64,000 nucleotides of DNA from Mimachlamys varia (lineage: Eukaryota > Mollusca > Bivalvia > Pectinida > Pectinidae), in assembly GCA_947623455.1 (NCBI GenBank), contig OX392527.1:49954401-50018400 (forward strand), written 5' to 3'. Below, one piece after another: positions 36,901 through 46,900 of this stretch. The notes below the pieces were generated by a model. The model searched no databases. It was given only the letters and a program-made list of their open reading frames with translations, and was not told the DNA's origin. Every line of letters starts with the position of its first letter. Position 1 is the first letter of the stretch. The translations under genes and the position numbers were made by a program.

Positions 36901-39900
36901 TTCCGTTTTGCCATGATATATCCCAGAAGTGTAGAGAGGGTAGGTGAGCATAATCCCTGGATATTGATGATGCTTGATCTTCAGCATACACCCAAAAAAA
37001 TCAGAGAAGTAGTAACAGGCTATAGTATTATTCAAATATCCTTTATTACTATCAAGTTAACACAGTGACCGTGACAAGAGAGAAACTATGTTATTCACTT
37101 ACGAGCTTCAGGTTGTAATTTCTTAAAATCTAAATCCACGAGGTCCACCACTCTTTTCAATTCATGTTTAAGGTATAATGGCTCTGTTAAGACCTGTGTC
37201 ATCACGTCGATACCTGCTTCTCTGTGAATGAAAAACCACAACATTTCTTCATTACCCAGTACACAAACACCACTCAGTGATCAATCCAATTGTGAGGCCC
37301 GAGTCCTATACTTATGAAATTATTGGGTATTAGAATCATATAGAAATTCTAGAAATACTTAATATTGTGGGACTATTTGTTTTTAGCAATATGTTTTCAA
37401 AGGATCCGTGAAAAGAAATATTGTATTGATCACTGACCGCTAGACAATACATAAAATTCAAATGCAATATCACCCAAAAACATGCTGTCAGGACAGTGAT
37501 CTCTGTCAGCGAGGCAAAATCCATATGGGTGAAGTCATGTAGGCAAAATAACCTGTAACCGTCTAATAACAAGCAATCACCTTAATGTTGACCAGGGGTT
37601 TAAAACACTAGCTAATCAAGAAGTGTTAAAGGATTTCTCCACCAGCTCATTCTTTTATTTGACTACTTCATAACAAAACATATTATAACCAGGGTTTGCG
37701 TTGAAGCCATCCCTATCTCTTTTTCAACCATAAAAACTGAAAAGGACCCCACTTATTTTCAGGATTCCCATTTGAACTATGCAGAAGGACCCGATTTATT
37801 TCGGGAAGGACCCCATTTATAAAATACCTAGCGCAAACCCTGATTACAGAAATGTACAATTTCAGAGCAACAGAAACATACAATTACAGAGTACAGACAG
37901 GGGTTGGTTGAATTAAAACAGTATCTACTTACATATTGTCCCTAGTCCCGTCCACTTGATAAAATAAGTACTCTCTGTTTGACGAACAACTGAAAATCAA
38001 AGAAATAGTACATCAAAACCTATTGCATTTAAAAGTGTGTGCTGTTTATATTTAGTTAATGACTGACATTGTGTAGCTTTGTGTTGTAACAGCTACAATT
38101 AGAACTGTTATCTGAACAATGAGTTGTAAGAATTGTTCCTCAAAAGACTTTTTAGGGGGGATTGATAATTCAGGAAATGGGGTTGAGGGAAAGTGGTGCT
38201 GGGGAGTGAAAAACAATACTCATGTGAACAACTACATTTAGGAATGGCTGCTTTCTGATCAATACTATCATCAATGTATTACATCTTACAGCATGGAAAG
38301 CTTCTATATATAAAGCTGTATTTGACAGTGCAGTTTCCAAGGAGAGCCTAATTAGGCTATAGCAACAGCTAGTTACCATACAAGAATATGCATTCCTTAC
38401 ATTTACAGTCCTTGGGGGGGGGGGGGATAAAAGCAAAACTGAATATCATGTGGTTGTATGTCATCCAATTCAGCAACATTGGTTAAAAAGATTAGGCAAA
38501 ACTTATTAATCTAGAAAGTATCATTAATATTATAAATATTAAAAAGATATATAAACAATTATTCGTATTTTCAAAATTTCTTCTCAAGAACAGAGTGATT
38601 CACATCATCAACTGGACACAAATACAACAGAGCATTTAAAAGTCAGACTATCAACATGATAGTCATTTGGATTACTGGGATATGTACATTTGTAGGGTAA
38701 ATCATCTGCATTATCATGGCATTAGTGCAAGTCTGTAGTTCTATAACTTCAATTTTCTTTCTGTCTTGTCCTACCTTTACACTCAACAGGCCTTAATTTC
38801 TTTTTAATATAAAGCTCTCAATATCAGCAAGGCAAGAATAATATGTACTGTAAACAAATATCTAGCACACTAGAAGTGTTGTGTCTATTTTTTTTTTATT
38901 TAGAAAATTTAAACCTGTAAATAAGATGTTCAAAACAAAACAAAGTAAGACTAAATGAAATGATAGAAGACAGTAAAAGCCAATATTTTCGCGTGTGGAA
39001 TATTTCGCTTAGTCAGCCTCCAAACTGTTTGTGATGTGGAAATGTTCGGGCTGTCAGTCATGCTGTTTTGCACAGTGTTTCCATAATACTATTATAGACT
39101 GTAGAGTTTGAGTGGTGTTAAATATGTTTGCGGAGATTTAATGCCAGCGAAGTAATAAGCGAAAATTTCCACACCCGTGAAAAATTCCACTTTTACAGTA
39201 AACTGTATATAAGACTCTTTCATATGCGTGTATGTAGGATAGGGATATTCCACCGGAAGGGTCACAAAATGTGGTTTTACCACATTTTGTGATCCCGAGG
39301 GTGGAATATCCCTATCCATACACACATAATGAAAGAGTCTATTTCTCTCATATCAACTACCCGAATAAGCTCAAAAACCATGAAAATATGTTTAAACAGG
39401 CTACCATTTTGAAATTTCAACTTTTTTTCCTTGAGCTTTTTTGACGAACATGAATTAGACAGCGAGTTTAAGCATACCCTATATTTGCAAACAAAGTTTG
39501 CACAGAAAAATTAATCTCCTCTTCCTGGTGTTTATGGTTAAAATTTTGTGAAAGGTTTTAATTCTATCACGCCATCGTTTTCTCTTTCCGACATCAGAGT
39601 TTACCGTATTCGTGACTTCACGTCATTGTTGAGCCATTGTGACGTCACGTTGCCTGAAATGCTATGTAAGATAGATTTTTATTACATAGCTTTCTTGCAT
39701 GGGCAACCTCTATCCAACATGGCGAGATATGAGAGAAATTACAATATTAAGGTTGAAGTACCTCAAGTTACAACCATTCTTCTGGAGCTCCCTGACAACT
39801 GAGATGCCGTGTGACGAAGCTGTTGACTACAAGAAATACAACCAGCATAATAATTATATAACACTATATAGACAAATGTTGCTAATGAATTACTGGTGTA

Positions 39901-42900
39901 CTTAATAGTCAATAATTATCTACTGGTACAATAAGCATGCCCCAGTTTAACAAATGTTCCTTAACTGAAGGAAATTTCCTTCAATTAAAAATCTCCATGA
40001 GAAAGCTTTTTCGAAGTTAAGGAAAGTACTTTCCTTAAATTATAAGATTTTATTCTTAACTTCTGCATTGTTTTCCTATGGAACGTTGGTAAAACTGGGG
40101 TCAGGCTAGCTAAACAGAAAACATTTAGTAATTTTAAAGATATAACAAATCATCGCAAACAAACAAATGACTGATAACCGACAAAGATATTTTACAGGAT
40201 ATATCAATGATGTGTTCCATATACTTCCTGCTTGTTGAATACCACTTGCAGAAAATCTTTTATGTTAAAGGGATATCGTAGGAGACATGGAGTAACGACC
40301 AATTATTAAAATGTATTAATTGCTGTATGCAGAGATACATATTAAAAACATAAACTTAACTAGCAGATGAACTGAAAATGTTGGGAAATATGAATTAGTG
40401 CTTGAACGTTTTCAAAGTTCCACAGAAGGAAATACAAATGTATGTTTGGATATATGTGATCTATGTTCAGTGATTTACTTACTAATGCGAGAGCGTTCCT
40501 CATGAAGTGAGAGATACCCTCATAGCCTTTGTTTTCGTACCGTGCTCCTGCCTTCACTGCTATCCCCACTTTTGATATGGGAGAAGCATTCTCAACTGAT
40601 GCAATAGTTAACCCATCCTCACGTTTTGTAACCTTTAACAAAATCAAACATACAGACTCAATGAAAAGAATAATCATGGTTATTTCAAATACATGCATGT
40701 ATAAAATGAAGGTAAAATATGTTATTTTTACTAATACATTATTGTTAATTAAAAAAATAAAATAAATAAACAATGCATATCAAAAACACATGTTGATGAA
40801 GACTTCAAATGAAATCAGTAAATAGGTAAATCATTTCTTTTGAAAACAAGAGGCCCAATGGGCTTGAATTGCTGGCTTGCTACATGTATTTAAGCTCGTA
40901 ATTTCGTTCTTTTGATCTGTAATTTGTACAAAATTAGGTTCGCTTCACCCAAGGATACTTCACACTAAATTTGGTCAAAATCAGCTTTGTGTTTATGACA
41001 AGCAGAGATTTATAGGAAAACTTGTTGACAGACAGATGGACGACAGACATTGTGCCATGGCATATAAGCTCACCTGCCCAACTTGACCTTCAGGCAGGTG
41101 AGCTAAAAAGTAGGTCAATATTCTTCAGTGATGGGCTAATGATTGATCATAATTGAAAATCAAGATTCCATAATCGATATCATTGATTCATCCTTGAAAT
41201 AAAAGTGTTTAAATGTCTTCCCTGTAAAGTATGCTTTTAAAAGTTGTGTAATCGATCATGGATTGGTTGACTTTCATTTACAAGCCCATTATTCATTGAT
41301 TTTAGATTGATTGCCCATCATAATCACCAGTATTCATGCATTATGAATTTAAAAGTGGTTCAAATACTTTTTGGTTTATGATTAAAATTAACCTAGTAAA
41401 TGAATAAATATACAAAACCAAGATTTATAAATCTGTTTTTCCTACCTTCAGTGGCTCTTTTTCTATCTTAGACACATTAAGTTGTGGGATTACATCTGCA
41501 GAGGGTTTTGGCAAAGCATAAAATCGCACCTGTCCCTGTAGGTATAAAAAGTAAATAGTGAACACATCAAAATTGCTGCTTCATTATCATATTCAAACAT
41601 TATAAATAACTGTTGGGAATCACTTGAAAAATTGTGATCGTCATCAACGTCACACAAACGACTGATGATCGACTAATAATCGATTATTTAATGAGGTTAG
41701 AATTTATAAAAGAAAAAAAAAACGGAATAAAGACATTTATAAATATCAATGAAATTCCTGATCAGTCGTTGAATTAAATGAGTCATGAACCAAACACGGC
41801 ATATAAGGTCAGTCACATTTCCTGCAAAACATTAAATAAGTCAAAGATTTATGGTACCTGAACCTAAAAAGTTTAAAACTTTCAAGCAGACAGTCCCGAG
41901 ATGATATTTATTTTGTCAAGCCTTCAGTTCAGTACTAAAATTTTGATACTGTGTCTCATGTCGCATTACTTGGAACTACTTGTTCTGATTGGTTGCTGGA
42001 TAGAGCACCTGACCAATCAGAGGTACTCTTATGTGTACCTAGCACTTAGGTGTTTAATTGGTATAAGCAGACTTTCGAAACCATGTTGTGGCTATTCATT
42101 GAAGAAAAAAAAAAGATTGGCCGATGTGAAAAGTAGAAAAGTATGAAAAGCTAAAATTAGTCAAACCATGATCGATCATAATGAACAGTGATCGATTAAT
42201 CAATTTTCAAGAACAAATGACTAGACGTCAACTAAATTGATTAATCGGAACAGCGCTATTACACATTCAATAATAATTATAAGCGTACATCAAAATACAT
42301 GCTTAGGGTGACTAGTTCTATTTATAGTTATAGTACCACGTAACTGATCAGTTTTTTAATCTGAATTTTAATCCCACATTACATTACGTCTCCCTTTCGT
42401 ATGAAGGGAAACATATTGTATTAGTACCGGTTCTGGTTCAGGTTCATAACATGAATCAAAAGAGGTCCAATGGAACTCTGGTTATTGGAACAGATGTGGG
42501 TTTTAATTACAGAAACAATGACCTTGTCCTTGATCTTTGACATTCACACTTGAAGAGTGATCTCAAGCAAAAACTAGCTTTCATTATAATAAAGCTGGGT
42601 ATAAATAGATTGTATGGCAAATTTTAAATGTACATAAAATTTAGGTTGCTTCTAGCTTCGAGCTAGAGGGAATTTCCCTTAATAACATCAGTGGTAGAGT
42701 GTCCGACTAGGAACCTGGAAATGGAGGGTTCAACCTCTGTGGAAGTAACTCTTCTCTTTCCTATTTAGTTACATATATGCATTAGTACTTTACATACCAT
42801 GTACATGAACATTATCACAGTTAAAATGTATTTATGTTCTAGAACACAACAAGCCACTGTTGTCTCTGATCCATTTGAATTCTAGTCATTTCGGCACCTG

Positions 42901-43626
42901 GTGGTTTCGGTACCCTGTCGTTGCGATAATTAAGAAAGTTGTTTCAGTTAATGTTGGAAAACAAAGATAAGCATTAAATTAGCAATTACTTTTTTATTAA
43001 TATAATTCATAAGAACAAACTAAAATACTGAAACTGTGAGCTCTTAGAAGTACTGAAACAAATAATTTAATTACAAGACTAGTACTGTATATATATCCCA
43101 TCCATTTTTTTGACACGACTTATTGAAACAGATTTAGAGTGTGGGTAAATAATATGTAGAATTTCAAAAGATAGACATCGATAAATATGATTTGCAAACT
43201 AAATTAAGGACAACATTTGATTCATTTGTCATAGAAACAAGACATTTAGACATATATTCGGGTGTATTGTCTCACTCGTGAACTTCGAATTCTGAAGTCT
43301 AGCGTTCCGATTCACTGATTGTCAATGAATTGGTGTAAACAATGTCTGACGTTAATATTAAACAGCAGCATTAAAGACGATCATTCGACTCATCTACAGG
43401 CTACAGCTCAACAGTACGTGCACACATGTAGAAAATAGTGTGATCCAGATATATTGGATGTTTACAAGGTCAAAAGCGGAGGTATTCAGTTCATAATGTC
43501 ACACACAGTAATACATCGTTTAAATTATATGTGAATATGTTGTTGTTGCAGTAAGTGTTGCTTGAGTATTGACATAATTACTTTCAGAGATCTAGCAACG
43601 CTTTTAGCAGCCTTCGATGACAACAT
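30901..43626 (-). CDS. UQCRC2: Cytochrome b-c1 complex subunit 2, mitochondrial
   Basis: Core protein 2 of respiratory complex III (M16 peptidase-like, matrix side). Minus-strand exons, 5' to 3': 43626-43582, 41535-41446, 40632-40483, one not found, 37989-37933, 37221-37103, 36462-36365, 35843-35687, 35098-35035, 34422-34284, 33587-33507, 33144-33065, 32128-31975, 30987-30901. The start MLSSKAAKSVARSLK is a basic, Ser-rich presequence. Diagnostic blocks are GLTIASVENASPISKVGIAV, KAGARYENKGYEGISHFMRN, REYLFYQVDGTRDNM, MAFVGIGV, YSDTGLFGFSVAGKA and KNQLKAAIYMDFEN. The end is VAKKIVNGKPTMASRGNLAW, then TPRLVDLM and stop. Found exons give about 440 aa; human has 453. Exon 3 ends in phase 0 and the next found exon needs two bases before it, so a 3n+2-base exon (about 25 aa) is missing from my reading. 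It is divergent from BRAT1. Confidence 0.95.
31346..31363 (+). repeat. GGCCCAATGGGCC-headed repeat, UQCRC2 intron
   Basis: ACAAGAGGCCCAATGGGCCT. First of five similar heads, all within UQCRC2 introns and all in plus orientation (antisense to the gene). Confidence 0.8.
33641..34018 (+). repeat. GGCCCAGAGGGCC-headed repeat with downstream body
   Basis: The head ACAGGCCCAGAGGGCC is followed by a body with two units of GGGGATCTCAACTGTTTCAA type. Inverted relatives of the body occur at 62640-63000. Confidence 0.75.
34030..34243. mobile_element. 214-bp TA-flanked MITE with TTATTTTCGCG termini
   Basis: UQCRC2 intron. It starts CTGTAAACCATCTTATTTTC, ends AAATAAGATGGTTTACAG, and has TA on both sides. 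Inner CGCGAAATTAAATCGC motifs recur. A related element lies at 45756-45993; weaker relatives are near 38977-39202, 46990-47123 and 54500-54660. Confidence 0.85.
35235..35258 (+). repeat. GGCCCAACGGGTCC repeat head, UQCRC2 intron
   Basis: ACAAGAGGCCCAACGGGTCC, a diverged version of the head at 31346. Confidence 0.75.
35403..35570. mobile_element. 168-bp hAT-like MITE, copy 1
   Basis: Starts CAGGGTTCTCATTAAAAGCC, ends TTAATGAGAGTACTG, flanked by AGTACC on both sides. It contains GCCGGTTGCCGGC and AACCGGCTATT. A copy of identical length in the opposite orientation lies at 63321-63488. Confidence 0.83.
37690..37842. mobile_element. ~153-bp MITE with CAGGGTTTGCG termini
   Basis: UQCRC2 intron. 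It starts CAGGGTTTGCGTTGAAGCC and ends TAGCGCAAACCCTG, with inner GGACCCCATTTAT-type repeats. Flanks are ATTATAAC and ATTACA. hAT-like by its CAGGG ends. Confidence 0.75.
39212..39340. repeat. Near-perfect hairpin with ~63-bp arms
   Basis: UQCRC2 intron 3. The left arm AGACTCTTTCATATGCGTGT ... CACAAAATGTGGT and right arm ACCACATTTTGTG ... ATAATGAAAGAGTCT are nearly complementary over their whole length with a 3-bp loop. Probably a foldback transposon derivative. Confidence 0.9.
39940..40108. mobile_element. Inverted-repeat element CCCCAGTTT
   Basis: CCCCAGTTTAACAAATGTTC faces GGAACGTTGGTAAAACTGGGG, with an inner GGAAATTTCC / GGAAAGTACTTTCC palindromic part. MITE-like; no clear target duplication. 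Confidence 0.65.
40846..41107 (+). mobile_element. Full copy of the GGCCCAATGGGC element
   Basis: Best-preserved copy. The head is CAAGAGGCCCAATGGGCTTG. The body contains GACAGACAGATGGACGACAG, and it ends in a hairpin AGCTCACCTG...CAGGTGAGCT followed by A-rich sequence. Class unknown; non-autonomous. Confidence 0.75.
42458..42480 (+). repeat. Decayed GGCCCAATGGGCC head, UQCRC2 intron 1
   Basis: AAAAGAGGTCCAATGGAAC, the most diverged of the five heads. Confidence 0.6.
42655..42770 (+). mobile_element. tRNA-derived SINE in UQCRC2 intron 1
   Basis: AGGGAATTTCCCTTAATAAC, then CAGTGGTAGAGTGTCCGACT (box A) and GGAGGGTTCAACCTC (box B). Same GGGAATTTCCCTT head as the pair at 16025. Confidence 0.72.
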
Positions 43627-43955
43627 TGCTGCCGGTACACTCTTGTCTGCTCCCCAAGATGGCTGAAGGAAGGTCACGTGACATGTAAATGAATTATCTC
43701 CCTTGTCATTTGCCTTCAACGTGCGTGGACTAAAACCGATAACAGTAACACTGCCACGATGTTAATGTTCCTCCACATTCACCAAACAAAAAAATTAAAA
43801 GAATCTTTTTAAAACAGAAATCATGACAAGGGACAGCAATAGACTAGGCCTATGTTTGAGCATGGTTTTAGGACGTCTCTCCAAATAACGTTCGGAGTAC
43901 ATCTCGTTCTCCATTACATACAATGAAAAAGTAGAGGTGTCCCGCAAAAAACAGC
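43627..43955. promoter_or_regulatory. Divergent UQCRC2/BRAT1 promoter
   Basis: The 329 bp between the two opposed ATGs must hold both 5' UTRs and promoters. A perfect GTCACGTGAC palindrome lies at 43673-43682, the consensus bound by TFEB/TFE3/MITF (CLEAR) and USF factors. CCAAGATGGCTG at 43653-43664 fits YY1. TTATCTCCCTT lies at 43696. No TATA box is evident. Sites are inferred by motif only. Confidence 0.7.
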
Positions 43956-46900
43956 ATGGAGGGAGAGTTTAAAGACAAAATTTTGCTGCAAAAAATTGCT
44001 GATGTATTGGAAACATTAGGCTCTCCTCAAAGTACGAATAGGGACGACACTTGTTTCCAAAAGTTTTCTGATCTCCTACATTCGACATGTAAGTAAGGTG
44101 ATGTGAAAGTGAAAGTGAAAGTCATCGTTGAGAATCTTAAAATCGCCTTGTCAGCTTAATTTGAGACAAAAACTGTTTCTTATACTGAACTTTCTGACTG
44201 GTCATCGGTTTTTTTGTCTGATCAGGACCAAAGGAGGGCAAGAGACTGGTGTAAATAAATTGTAAGCTAATTCAGTAATTGTAATCAAGCAACTGTGACT
44301 GTACACACAGGGACATGTATAGAGTAAGACTTACAGAGGTGTATGATAAAATTTAGTGATAAATACCTATCTATATGAATTGACCATATCACTTAAGCTT
44401 ATGCAGTAACAGACATGAAACACCATAAAACTATAGTTACCAATGCTACAAAAGGATTTATACATTCAAATTATAAGACTCATCGTTTTAGAACTTTCAA
44501 TTACTGTACAATGGTCCTTGGCCATATTTTTCCCTACTATAAAACCTGGACTGGATCTATAGCGTCAAAATAATAAGAATAAGAATTCAAAAGGTCTGGT
44601 TTCAGGAATCTTGGTTTGATGATGCATATTTCCTCTCCAGCTGTTACAGTGCATGTAGTCCGAAGGGTCTGACTCTATGATCCGCTTAAATATTGGGACG
44701 GCTAGCGGCTCATTAGAGTCAGAATTCCTCAATCCTTACTTGAAAACTGGAAATTTTACCGACCCTGTCACAGTGCACGGGTCGCTGTTTAAGCCGTGTT
44801 TTCTTATATGAAACTTTTCGATTACATGCAAATAAGGTATCAATGGAAAAAACAGATATTTTTCGACTAACTTACACATTTAATCAAGTCACAGGAGGTT
44901 GTTTCATTCTGAACTATCTATTTTGTATCATGTGACGTTAGGCGGCGGCCATTTTCAAGTGTCAGGACCCTTCGGACTACAGTGCATGGTGCTATAATAT
45001 AACCAATCCCTTATTCAAGTATTATGTGTATGCATGGCAAGAGGATACCTTGAACCTAGGTGTTGTAAATATAGTCTTCCATGGGTGGGAGGGGTGGGGG
45101 GGGGGGATTTAAGAAAAAGGAGGGAGGAAACGTAGTGAGTATATATATAGAGCTGGACCAGGATGATCATTGGCAACTTCGGCAATTTTGTAACAGGAGA
45201 TATAGAAAATGTAGCGGCCAGCACCATCTGAAATGAAGACGGTCATTCAACCGATGGAGCTAATAATCTAGTTGCCGGCAATCGACCCAGTCCAGTTCAG
45301 CTACACTAATATTAACAGCCCCTTTAATAAAAGCCTTTCTATCTGTTGCAGTAAAGTCTTCCAGGCAGGCAGAGCAATGTGGTGTGGTGCGCTTCCTTTC
45401 ATCCATATTGAATCAGACGGATGTGGAAATCTCTGTTTTCGTGTTTTCTATCAACCTTGCTGGTGTCCTAGGACAGATTCCTGATCTCAACACACAACAA
45501 GGAAAAATTGTTGAAAATTTCATGGACTTGGTTCTAAAGGAAAAAGATTTAAACAATCCATCCATTGGAACAATATACTTTGAAACACTTCGAAAAATAA
45601 TCAAATTTAGGAGTGAGAAGCATCTTTATGTATGCAAGATTGAAAAAGGTATGAATTTATTAAATTTTATCTCAATAATAAACCTAAATAATCTCTGTGC
45701 ATAAAGAAGCAAAACTAGGATGACATATTTATGTTTGTCAATTTGTCTACTGTTACTGTAAACAAACTTATTTTTGCTGCGTCTTACATTTTGTAATTTC
45801 ATGTTTTTCATATGAAACAACTGTTTCGCGGCAATTAAATTTGCGGTGATTTAACTTCGCGATAAATAGGGTCATTAATCCGATGTACAGTACTCCTACA
45901 ATTGGTTTACCTCTGATTGAAACTGTTTCACAGCAATTAATTTTCGCGAATTTTAATCCACCGCAAAATACGCGAAAATAAGTAGGTTAACAGTAATTCA
46001 TTCACCCCTGTAATTTCTTAAATGAACTATTCCACCCTTTGAAATGGAAGAGTTTAAATGTGTTTTTAGGGGCCAATATGTGTTGAATTTAAAAATTGTT
46101 ATTCACAGAGCTTGTGCTGAAGTGTTGGCAGTTACTTACCAATGGAAGAAGTCTGTTCCTAACCTCAGCCGTCCTTCGCTATCTCAAAGACTACTTTGGC
46201 CTCTGTGAGGACGTGCAACATGTTGACAAGTGCAGCTATACTACGATCGTCCAAACAGTTGTAAATCACATATGCCAAGCTCATACAAGTAATGGTGGTG
46301 ATTCCGACAGCCGTTCGATCCCATCCATTCTGCCTTCTGTTCTTCAGCTGTTTCAGGACATTCCACGTCAACTGTTGATGGAGACTTTAGACAAGACTAT
46401 GATACAGAAGTTGTCAGAATGTCTGGCATTTATTGTATGTGACATGGGCAACGATACATATTTCTGTGCACTTGAAGCATTGCTGTCACTTCAAATGTAA
46501 GTTTGAATTTCACATGTTCTTTTGAATACATATAATGCATAGAGATTGAGTGGGTATTCAAGAAGATAGAAATTCTATAAGAGAACATTATTAAGTAAGC
46601 AATTAAGAAAATTTTACAACAAGTCCAATTGTCATACATTTGTATCAATATTGTGACAAATATGACTCAGCAATGAAATTTTGTACGTTATTTGAAAGAA
46701 AAATTAAGTGTAACAGATACTTTTGTAATAAGCGTCCCTAGCTCTCCCTTCTGTGGAGGTATTTAAATCATTTAAGCACCACTTCTATTGGTACTAAGGA
46801 TAATTGACTTTAATGAAGTGACATTTTATGTCCAAATCTTAGTTTTGTTATAATATAAAGTGTCCCCTTTGGAGCCAATTTTTAGGCACCCTAGGCGCTA

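Noticed and set aside
43525..43719. Longer UQCRC2 N-terminus starting MKANDKGDNS
   Set aside because: An upstream in-frame Met exists, but it adds acidic, non-presequence residues and would put the GTCACGTGAC site inside the coding region. The downstream MLSSKAAKSVARSLK is a typical mitochondrial presequence.
45087..45110. G-run as a regulatory quadruplex
   Set aside because: A G-rich stretch (GGGAGGGGTGGGGGGGGGG) could fold, but it sits in an intron next to low-complexity DNA and nothing else supports a role.
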